Shown here piece after piece: positions 1 to 5,140 of a stretch of DNA of 5,140 nucleotides. The position numbers and the translations under genes were made by a program. The notes beneath the pieces are model-generated. The model had not been told where the DNA came from. It saw only the letters and a program-made list of their open reading frames with translations, and did no database searches. Source of the stretch: Planctomycetota bacterium (GTDB taxonomy: Bacteria > Planctomycetota > Planctomycetia > Planctomycetales > Planctomycetaceae); the NCBI GenBank assembly GCA_029977045.1, contig JAPOLP010000495.1, positions 1-5,140 on the forward strand, given 5' to 3'. Within the stretch, counting starts at the first letter, position 1; every line of letters starts with the position of its first letter.

Positions 1-1
1 A

Positions 2-763
2 TATGGACGTGCCCCCTCCGAGTTTCTCGATGAATACCCTCAACATACGGTTGAGATTTCCAAACCTTTTTTCATGTCCAAAACGGAAGTAACCGTCGGA
101 CAATTTAGGGCTTTTGTCGATGCGACGGGCTACGTAACCGATGCGGAACGCGGCACCGCATTACCGAAACTTCCACGCTCCGCTCAGGCGACCCACGAAT
201 CTGACGCGCCCGCCGGACCTGGCGGCTGGAAGATCGTTGGGGAAGAGTTCGTGTTTGATCCGAATCTGAAATGGCAGAACCCCCTGGACGGGGACGCCAT
301 CGATCCGGACAAGCAAGGAGAACCTGTCACGCAGATCAGCTTTCACGATGCCTGGGAGTTCTGCATCTGGCTGAGCGAGTACGAGGGGCGTCAATATCGT
401 CTGCCAACCGCTCGCGAGTGGGCGGCAGCAGTTCAATTAGGAGTCACGATCCTGCCATCGGATTCGCCTGACGTATTGATCAGCGACCTGCCTTTGGCTT
501 ACTCAAACTTTGATGCTCACGCCGACCATCTTCTCGGGTTGCAGACTCCAGCATTGCTGTTCGCCGAATGGACCGGAGACGAAGTCTTTTTGCGCCATCG
601 GATCCTGGCCCGAAGATCGGTCAGCAAAGACGGTAATCGTTTTGGCTGGAGCCCGCAGTACTCTGCTGGCAATACCTTCCGTGCTTCCAGCATCGGGTTC
701 CGAGTGGTTGCCGATCTGCAGACGCTCCTGGAACGTGCCGACGCAGAAACGCTTGAGCATTAG
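2..763 (+). CDS. SUMF1/FGE-fold protein, 5'-truncated by the window edge
   Basis: This is the C-terminal 253 residues of a protein of the formylglycine-generating-enzyme-like (SUMF1, also EgtB/PvdO) fold. The frame is open from base 2. The ATG at 74 is not the start: the 24 codons before it already encode family sequence (PQHTVEISKPFF), which runs directly into the hallmark MSKTEVTVGQFRAFVDATGY. Counting from that Met, further family motifs are ISFHDAWEFCIWLSEYEGR (88-106), the core RLPTAREW (109-116), EWTGD (165-169) and the closing IGFRVV (207-212). True FGE oxidises the sulfatase active-site Cys to formylglycine with a C-terminal cysteine pair. Here the only visible Cys is the one in WEFCIW, and the usual GLYDMxGNVWEW and RGGSW segments are degenerate (GLQTPALLFAEW, LARRSV). 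It is therefore probably not a sulfatase-maturing enzyme. The upstream part is unseen and may carry other domains. The fold assignment is firm; the function is unknown. Confidence 0.85.
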   Translation, partial: YGRAPSEFLDEYPQHTVEISKPFFMSKTEVTVGQFRAFVDATGYVTDAERGTALPKLPRSAQATHESDAPAGPGGWKIVGEEFVFDPNLKWQNPLDGDAIDPDKQGEPVTQISFHDAWEFCIWLSEYEGRQYRLPTAREWAAAVQLGVTILPSDSPDVLISDLPLAYSNFDAHADHLLGLQTPALLFAEWTGDEVFLRHRILARRSVSKDGNRFGWSPQYSAGNTFRASSIGFRVVADLQTLLERADAETLEH

Positions 764-797
764 CTCTGACATGTGACGACCCGACGAGCAGTCAGAG
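764..797 (+). other. short inverted repeat just after the SUMF1-like stop codon
   Basis: CTCTGAC at 764-770 is complementary to GTCAGAG at 791-797, giving a 7-bp stem with a 20-nt loop directly after the TAG. It could be a weak transcript end, but the loop is long, the stem is not GC-rich and no T-run follows. A second small inverted repeat, CATCTG (826-831) and CAGATG (838-843), lies further on. Nothing else is recognisable in the 116 bases before the next start codon. Confidence 0.2.
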
Positions 798-879
798 GTA
801 TCTGCTTTCGTCTCCCGCTGGATTTCATCTGCGTTGTCAGATGCAGATCACCCAGCTTGTGGCTTGCATTCCGGGGCTC

Positions 880-1190
880 ATGAAGACTGCGATCCGACAG
901 ACCCTCGCCGTGGCAGCCGTATGGGCCACCTGGCTGCTGCCTTCAGATGCGACGGCAGAGAGTGTCTCGCGACCGAATGTTCTGTTCCTTCTGTGTCGAC
1001 GACATGACGGACTGGGTGAACTGCCTGCGTGGTTACGCAGGCCGGTTTCAAACGCCAAACATCGATCGCCTGGCCGCTCGCGGCGTGCTGTTCACGAATG
1101 CTCAATGTGCTCCGTCGCGGGCCTCGCTGCTGACCGGGATGCGACGCGACACTTTGCAGGTCTGGGATCCGCCTGCTCGTTTTCGAGTCC
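880..1190 (+). pseudogene. sulfatase N-terminal remnant (frameshifted, truncated)
   Basis: This is the start of a secreted sulfatase of the iduronate-2-sulfatase-like type, enzymes that hydrolyse sulfate esters of polysaccharides. From ATG 880, frame 1 encodes a plausible signal peptide (MKTAIRQTLAVAAVWATWLL, then PSDATAES) followed by RPNVLFL. The homology then moves to frame 2 at about 991 (VDDMTDWVNCL, GYAGRFQTPNIDRLAARG, VLFTNAQCAPSRASLLTG). The metal-binding Asp pair (998-1003) and the catalytic Cys codon (1106-1108) in C-A-P-S-R are present. An in-frame ATG at 841 is possible, but 880 gives a better signal peptide. After RRDTLQVWD the homology stops near 1180-1196 and sialidase-like sequence takes over, so most of a protein that normally has several hundred residues is missing. 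The frameshift plus the truncation make it a pseudogene. The family call is secure; the exact end of the sulfatase part is uncertain by about 15 bases. Confidence 0.8.
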
Positions 1191-1195
1191 ATCGG

Positions 1196-1479
1196 TCGGA
1201 CTCCGTAACTCTGTCCGATGGACGGCAGATGCTCGTTTACAACCACACGGTGAAGGGCGGCGAATTTCCGGCCAGCCGCAACATGCTCAATTTCGCCCTG
1301 TCAGACGACGGTCGAAGCTGGCATCCGGTGGCCACGCTGGAGCGTGCCGCTGGCGAGTACTCTTATCCCACCGTCATCCAGTTGCGCGACGGCCTCGTCC
1401 ACATCGCCTACACCTGGAAGCGGCAAAAAGGATCCGGCATGTGGTTCTCGATCCGAAACGGCTGCAGCTCAATCCATGA
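1196..1479 (+). pseudogene. BNR/sialidase-like C-terminal remnant
   Basis: This is the C-terminal part, about 94 residues, of a sialidase-fold (six-bladed beta-propeller, BNR-repeat) glycoside hydrolase. In frame 2 it reads SDSVTLSDGRQMLVYNHT, then GGEFPASRNMLNFALSDDGR-SW. The last part is an Asp-box-like S-x-D-G-x-x-W at 1301-1321. EYSYPTVIQLRDGLVHIAYTW follows. The family's closing segment (RIRHVVLDPKRLQLNP, stop TGA at 1477-1479) lies in frame 1, so one base has been lost in the A-run at 1425-1429. Restoring one A joins KRQK to RIRHVVLDP smoothly. The N-terminal blades are missing and the piece is joined in frame to the sulfatase remnant, so it has no start of its own. The stop overlaps an ATG at 1476 (ATGA), but that start is unlikely to matter. 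The fold call is good; the substrate is unknown. Confidence 0.75.
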
Positions 1480-1568
1480 AATCGTCAGACGCCGACACCT
1501 GCGAAGACTCCAGTCCCATGAATCATTCCGCGAACCAGACAGTGCAGATCAGACGGCTCCCTGGCGAC

Positions 1569-2281
1569 ATGAGACACATCTTTGCCTGTCTGGTTGCCCT
1601 GCTGATTTCGACGCTGACGACGCTTCAGGCAGAGGATGCGCCGTCAATCCAGAACGCGGCAAAAGCGGTCATGCTCGCTGGCGACTGGCTGCCGAAAGAT
1701 CCGCATCAGATTGACTATGAGAAGCTGCCGCGCGTCCCAGCCGAGCACGTCATCATCAGCGACGTCCGCGACCAGGCTGGCACGCGCGTCCATCAGCACG
1801 CGTATCTGGCTCACAATGACGGGCGATTCTGGGCGATGTGGAGTGATGGTCCGGGACTGCCGAAGCCCGGTGCCACTCCCGAGCAGCACCGCAACATCGT
1901 GCCCGGCCATGACCGACCCGGAACGCGTAACTCCTTTTCCACGAGCACGGACGGTTTGCACTGGAGCAAGCCCGCCGACCTGACTGGTCCGCCGCGGATC
2001 AACGGCTACGGCTGGATCGCCCGCGGTTTGTGGAAACGCGACGGCGAACTCCTCGCCCTCGCCAGCCATTTCAACGCCCCGGGATATGCCGGGCTCGGCC
2101 TCAGCCTCGAAGCGTTTCGCTGGAACGGTACGAACTGGGTGCCTCACGGCACGGTGCTTGACGACTCCATGAACAACTTCCCCCCGAAGCGTCTTCCGTC
2201 TGGGGAGTGGATGATGACCGTCGCGATCACCAGCGGCAGGTCTCTGTCATGATTGGCGGAATAAAGGCTTTCAACGACTGA
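1569..2281 (+). pseudogene. exo-sialidase-like protein, N-terminal remnant (frameshifted)
   Basis: This is a second secreted BNR/sialidase-like protein, of a subfamily different from the preceding remnant. The chosen ATG at 1569 begins a signal peptide (MRHIFACLVALLISTLTTL, then QAEDAP). In-frame ATGs at 1476 and 1518 would place 17-31 hydrophilic residues before it. No Shine-Dalgarno sequence is evident. Frame 3 then encodes ISDVRDQAGTRVHQHAYLAH, NDGRFWAMWSDGPG, an Asp-box-like STDGLHW (1944-1964), NGYGWIARGLWKRDGELLAL and NNFPPKRLPSGEWMMT. At 2217-2219 one C appears to be lost. Frame 3 runs out into nonsense and stops at 2250-2252, while frame 2 from 2219 continues the family sequence (RRDHQRQVSVMIGGIKAFND) to a TGA at 2279-2281. 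The C-terminal half is absent and glycosyltransferase sequence follows at once. It could be expressed as a truncated secreted protein of about 227 residues, but an incomplete propeller is unlikely to fold. Confidence 0.8.
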
Positions 2282-2602
2282 CGCATCAGGCCGCTCGCCG
2301 AGCACGGCATCACGCACGTCCTGCTCAACTGGGAAGAGATTCTTCGCTACCGTACCTCGTACCGGTACGCTGACTTCGTCGCACCCCATCGCTTTGACTG
2401 GCGGGTCGAACACGGCGTCCTGCAATCGAGTCGGCTCGTCACGGGAGTCAGGGAGTTCGAGTCATTCGACGACAGTACGCAACCCGCGAACAGCCAGCGG
2501 CAGCAGATTCTCAAATGGGGGCCGGAGTTGATCGTCGAATACGACGGAAGACGTTACGTCAGCCTCTCGCAGCGATTTTCTGCTGTACGGGAGGCAGAAT
2601 GA
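2282..2602 (+). pseudogene. PMT/ArnT-type glycosyltransferase, C-terminal remnant
   Basis: Frame 2 is open from the codon after the TGA at 2279-2281 to a TGA at 2600-2602 (106 codons) and contains no useful ATG. It resembles the soluble C-terminal end of planctomycete dolichyl-phosphate-mannose/ArnT-like membrane glycosyltransferases. The matching segments are LAEHGITHVLLNWEEILRYR, then a YADFVAPHRFDW segment, VEHGVLQ, and a late WGPELIVEYDGRRYVSL motif. All the transmembrane helices and the N-terminal catalytic loop that would precede this are missing. The junction with the sialidase remnant lies within a few bases of 2280. With no start codon and no catalytic part, it is a dead fragment. 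The family call rests on recalled sequence patterns and is less certain than the others. Confidence 0.65.
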
Positions 2603-2639
2603 TCGCACCGCCCAATCGCACGCAGCCATGGTTGTCTGA

Positions 2640-3197
2640 ATGAGTGACGTTTCCCGAATCCTGTCAGCCATCGTAGGCGGCGATCAGAGGGCCGCTGCGG
2701 AACTGCTGCCGCTGGTGTACGAGGAACTCCGCAAGCTGGCTGGAACCCGACTGGTGCAGGAGCAACCAGGGCAGACGTTGACGGCGACGGCGCTCGTTCA
2801 CGAAGCGTACCTGCGGCTGGTGGGCGGCGAGGACGAGCAGAGCTGGGAGAACCGCGGCCACTTCTTTGCTGCAGCCGCTGAGGCCATGCGGCGCGTGCTG
2901 CTGAATCGGGCCCGTGACAAGGCGAGGCTCAAACGTGGCGGTAATCGTCAGCGCATCGATCTGTCGTCTGTTACGGTCGCTCTCGAAACCCCGCCGGATG
3001 TTCTGATCGATCTGGACGAGGCGATCGAATTGTTGCAGCAACAGGATCCGGTCTCCGCAGAGCTGATTAAACTGAAGTTCTTTGCCGGACTGAGCCTTCA
3101 GGACGCCTCGGCCAGCCTGGGACTGACACGACGACAGGGCGATCGCCTGTGGTCATTCGCCCGAGCGTGGCTCTTCGATCGCCTGCAGGATTCCTGA
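2640..3197 (+). CDS. ECF-like RNA polymerase sigma factor (planctomycete type)
   Basis: This 185-residue protein matches the 'ECF-like' sigma-70 family (Sig70_ECF-like, TIGR02999 type) and is of normal length. Such proteins bind core RNA polymerase and direct it to alternative promoters. The region-2 part covers about residues 15-100, with LLPLVYEELRKLAGTRL, the strongly conserved TLTATALVHEAYLRLV, NRGHFFAAAAEAMRRVLLNR and the basic ARDKARLKRGGNRQR. After an acidic linker (PPDVLIDLDEAIELL), region 4 covers residues 135-182: DPVSAELIKLKFFAGLSLQD, a helix-turn-helix at about 152-176, and the family-typical FARAWLFDRL end. The start is fixed by an in-frame TGA directly before the ATG (2637-2639). 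No clear Shine-Dalgarno sequence is seen. No anti-sigma gene is adjacent. The next gene, 142 bases on, is a membrane Ser/Thr kinase, as is common for this sigma group, which suggests control through the kinase (inference). The regulon is unknown. Confidence 0.95.
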   Translation: MSDVSRILSAIVGGDQRAAAELLPLVYEELRKLAGTRLVQEQPGQTLTATALVHEAYLRLVGGEDEQSWENRGHFFAAAAEAMRRVLLNRARDKARLKRGGNRQRIDLSSVTVALETPPDVLIDLDEAIELLQQQDPVSAELIKLKFFAGLSLQDASASLGLTRRQGDRLWSFARAWLFDRLQDS

Positions 3198-3208
3198 TAT
3201 CGCTCTTC

Positions 3209-3241
3209 TTGTAGCCGCGATCGGCACGAACGCGGCTACAA
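3209..3241 (+). repeat. perfect 11-bp inverted repeat between sigma factor and kinase genes
   Basis: TTGTAGCCGCG (3209-3219) and CGCGGCTACAA (3231-3241) are perfect complements around an 11-nt loop. The hairpin begins 12 bases after the sigma-factor stop codon. It is GC-rich and would fold stably in RNA on either strand. No T-run follows on either strand, so it is not a classical intrinsic terminator. Possible roles are a terminator or attenuator, an mRNA-stabilising or processing element between the two genes, or one copy of a dispersed palindromic repeat. The repeat is seen directly; its role is not. Confidence 0.7.
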
Positions 3242-3325
3242 CGTCTCGGACATTTTCCAGAAATCGACAGATTTTGCGGTGCAATTGCGGGCCAGACGGG
3301 GCATTGGTATTGGACGCGTGCCAAT

Positions 3326-3332
3326 AAGAGGA
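3326..3332 (+). promoter_or_regulatory. ribosome binding site of the Ser/Thr kinase gene
   Basis: AAGAGGA lies 7 bases before the ATG at 3340 and is the only good Shine-Dalgarno-like sequence before any gene here. An in-frame TAA at 3325-3327 excludes any earlier start, so the two together fix the kinase start. Just upstream, ATTGG (3309-3313) and CCAAT (3321-3325) form a small inverted repeat. It could partly occlude the site, but it is too short to claim. Confidence 0.6.
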
Positions 3333-3339
3333 TCCGGCC

Positions 3340-5140
3340 ATGTCTGACATCGAAACCCGAGCCCGTGAGCTGTTTCTGCAGGCATTTGACCAGCAGCCCG
3401 ACCAGATCGCCAGGTTTCTGAACGATGCCTGCGACGATGACGACGAACTGCGGCAGCGCGTGCAGAAGCTGCTAGACGCTCACGAGCAGGCAGGCAACTT
3501 CCTGGCACCGTCACACATGAATGAGACGGTCATCAAGGATGTGGAAGAGCCTGACGTCGACGACTTCCCGAAGACGACCGCGTCCGCGAGCCCGCGTCCC
3601 GGCACCTCGATCGGTCCCTACAAGCTGCTCGAACAGATCGGCGAAGGCGGAATGGGGTCCGTCTGGGTGGCCAGCCAGTCGCAGCCGATCAAACGCAAGG
3701 TCGCCATCAAGCTGATCAGGGCGGGGATGGATTCCAGGCAGGTGCTGGCCCGGTTCGAGGCCGAGCGACAGGCGCTGGCGATGATGGATCACCCCAACAT
3801 CGCCCGCGTGCTCGACGGCGGCATGACCGAGCAGGAACGCCCGTATTTCGCGATGGAGTACGTCAAAGGCGTGCCGCTGACCGAGTACTGCGACCACGCC
3901 CGACTGTCCGTTCGCGAGCGGCTGGAGCTGTTCGTGCCGATCTGCCAGGCGGTGCAGCACGCACATCAGAAGGGCATCATCCACCGCGACCTGAAGCCAT
4001 CGAACATCCTTGTTTGTCTGTACGACGGCAAACCGGTGCCCAAGGTCATCGACTTTGGTCTGGCGAAGGCAATGCACCAGTCGCTGACCGAACATTCGCT
4101 CTACACGGCTCACGGAATGATGGTCGGCACGCCGCTCTACATGAGCCCCGAGCAGGCGGAACTGAACAACCTCGACATCGACACGCGGACCGACGTCTAC
4201 GCGCTGGGTGTCATCCTGTACGAACTGCTGACTGGCACCACTCCGCTGGAAAAGGCGCAGATGAGGGAAGCGGCGTACAACGAAGTTCTGCGGCTGATCA
4301 AGGAGGTCGAGCCACCGAAACCGAGTATGAGACTTAGCGGCAGTGACAGCCTGCCAAGTGTCGCGGCACAGCGCAGCATCGACCCAGCGCAACTGACGCG
4401 GAGCCTGATGGGCGATCTGGACTGGGTCGTGATGAAGGCATTGGAGAAGGAACGCAGTCGCCGGTATGAGACAGCGAACGGACTGGCGGAAGACATCCGG
4501 CGGCATCTGTGTGACGAACCGGTCAGCGCCAGTCCTCCGTCCGTCAGCTACCGCGTGCGGAAATTCATTCGACGGAACCGCGCAGGTGTCATCGCCGCTA
4601 CGACTATCGCCGTCACTCTGCTGTTGGGTGTGGCCGGCACGACGGGCGGCATGTTCTGGGCTCTGGCCGAAAAGAAGGACGCCATCATCGCACGCCAGGC
4701 CGAAAGCGAGGCCAAACAAAAGGCGATGGAGAGTGCCGCACGAGCACGCGATGAGGCGGACCGCGCAACTGCAGCCGAGCAGAAGGCGGCTGAAACACTC
4801 AGAGAAGTCGAAGCGGAGCGTGACGCGAAAGAACTGGCCCGCAAGGAAGCCGAGCAGCTCTCCGAGTTTCTGACGAATGTATTACAGAGTCCAGATCCAA
4901 CACGTGACGGTCGCTCGATCAAAGTGGTCGAACTGCTCGACAATGCAGCTAAGAAACTGGAATCCGAACTCGTCAACCAGCCCAGGCAACGGGCGAAACT
5001 GCAGGTCACGCTTGGGATGACTTACTTAGCGCTCGGTCTTCCTCGCGAAGCCATTCCACTGCTCGAGTCAGCACGCGACTTTTATTTCGCTAAAGTCGGT
5101 CGCGAGCACCGCGACGCACTCGCCGTAATGAACGCTCTGG
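3340..5140 (+). CDS. membrane-anchored Ser/Thr protein kinase with TPRs (3' end outside window)
   Basis: The frame is open for 600 codons and runs off the window. It is a Hanks-type (PknB-like) kinase of the planctomycete kinase-TPR class. Residues 1-60 form a small helical N-terminal module (ARELFLQAFDQ, FLNDACDDDDELRQRV, LLDAHEQAGNFL) common before such kinases. The kinase domain spans about 94-385. It has the P-loop GEGGMG (101-106), VAIK with Lys124, helix-C Glu142, the catalytic loop HRDLKPSN (Asp217, Lys219, Asn222), DFG (238-240), an activation loop with several Ser/Thr (248-264), GTPLYMSPEQ (263-272) and RTDVYALGVILYELLTG. All catalytic residues are present, so it should be active. 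One transmembrane helix (about 415-442) follows a basic stretch (KFIRRNR). It leads to an Ala/Glu/Lys-rich probable coiled coil (444-510) and then TPR-like helices (LQVTLGMTYLALGLPREAI, about 554-588) that continue beyond the window. The kinase should face the cytoplasm, with the TPRs on the other side of the membrane. Its position next to the sigma factor suggests a signalling pair. Confidence 0.96.
   Translation, partial: MSDIETRARELFLQAFDQQPDQIARFLNDACDDDDELRQRVQKLLDAHEQAGNFLAPSHMNETVIKDVEEPDVDDFPKTTASASPRPGTSIGPYKLLEQIGEGGMGSVWVASQSQPIKRKVAIKLIRAGMDSRQVLARFEAERQALAMMDHPNIARVLDGGMTEQERPYFAMEYVKGVPLTEYCDHARLSVRERLELFVPICQAVQHAHQKGIIHRDLKPSNILVCLYDGKPVPKVIDFGLAKAMHQSLTEHSLYTAHGMMVGTPLYMSPEQAELNNLDIDTRTDVYALGVILYELLTGTTPLEKAQMREAAYNEVLRLIKEVEPPKPSMRLSGSDSLPSVAAQRSIDPAQLTRSLMGDLDWVVMKALEKERSRRYETANGLAEDIRRHLCDEPVSASPPSVSYRVRKFIRRNRAGVIAATTIAVTLLLGVAGTTGGMFWALAEKKDAIIARQAESEAKQKAMESAARARDEADRATAAEQKAAETLREVEAERDAKELARKEAEQLSEFLTNVLQSPDPTRDGRSIKVVELLDNAAKKLESELVNQPRQRAKLQVTLGMTYLALGLPREAIPLLESARDFYFAKVGREHRDALAVMNAL

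Noticed and set aside
1344..1568. Extension of the second sialidase upstream to ATG 1344 (or 1476)
   Set aside because: The codons from 1344 to 1476 are out of frame with the first sialidase remnant that occupies them. A signal peptide begins cleanly at 1569.
947..1714. 255-codon frame read as one gene from ATG 947
   Set aside because: Homology enters this frame at about 991 and leaves it at about 1426. The codons before 991 and after 1430 are nonsense read-through, and the ATG at 947 lies inside the signal-peptide region of the real frame.
1644..2147. 167-codon minus-strand frame
   Set aside because: It is antisense to the second sialidase remnant, has no recognisable motif, and is best explained by GC-rich codon bias.
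880..2602. Mobile element as the cause of the scrambled block
   Set aside because: No transposase or integrase sequence, terminal inverted repeats or target-site duplications could be seen at the junctions or edges.
3209..3241. Calling the 11-bp inverted repeat an intrinsic terminator
   Set aside because: No T-run follows the stem on either strand and the loop is 11 nt, so it is recorded as an inverted repeat of unknown role.
3511..4719. 402-codon open frame on the minus strand
   Set aside because: It lies wholly antisense to the kinase domain, whose catalytic motifs are all intact in frame 1. Its translation is rich in His, Arg, Gln and Val with no recognisable motif, as expected for the complement of a GC-rich gene.

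Overview
The window looks like chromosomal DNA of a planctomycete (Planctomycetota). The main evidence is the pairing of an 'ECF-like' sigma factor with a membrane-anchored Ser/Thr kinase carrying TPRs, next to SUMF1-type, sulfatase and sialidase genes. This content is typical of marine or soil planctomycetes, which carry very many such genes. No rRNA, tRNA or marker gene is present, so genus cannot be given. Every gene seen is on the + strand.

Layout: (1) Positions 2-763 hold the 3' part of a SUMF1/FGE-fold gene whose start lies before the window. (2) Positions 880-2602 are a decayed glycan-degradation block with four gene remnants. These are a sulfatase N-terminus (880 to about 1190), a BNR/sialidase-type C-terminus (about 1196-1479), the N-terminal part of a second, different exo-sialidase-like protein (1569-2281), and the C-terminal piece of a PMT/ArnT-type glycosyltransferase (2282-2602). 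Two junctions, near 1180-1196 and near 2280, each join the start of one gene to the end of another. At least three single-base frameshifts (about 991, 1426-1430 and 2217-2219) break what remains. (3) Positions 2640-3197 hold an intact ECF-like sigma factor. (4) Positions 3340-5140 hold a Ser/Thr protein kinase that runs off the right edge, with 600 complete codons visible: kinase domain, one membrane segment, a charged helical linker and the start of TPRs. A strong 11-bp inverted repeat sits between sigma factor and kinase.

The sigma factor and kinase are the functional core of the window. By analogy with other planctomycete pairs, the kinase may sense a signal and control the sigma factor, but this is inference. 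The block to their left looks like a graveyard of enzymes for sulfated or sialylated glycans. The SUMF1-like protein resembles a sulfatase-activating enzyme but lacks its catalytic cysteine pair, so it probably does not mature sulfatases.

I see no CRISPR array, insertion sequence, tRNA, attachment site or origin. I found no convincing new biological system. The most notable observations are the head-to-tail chimeric pseudogenes and the hairpin between the sigma factor and kinase genes.
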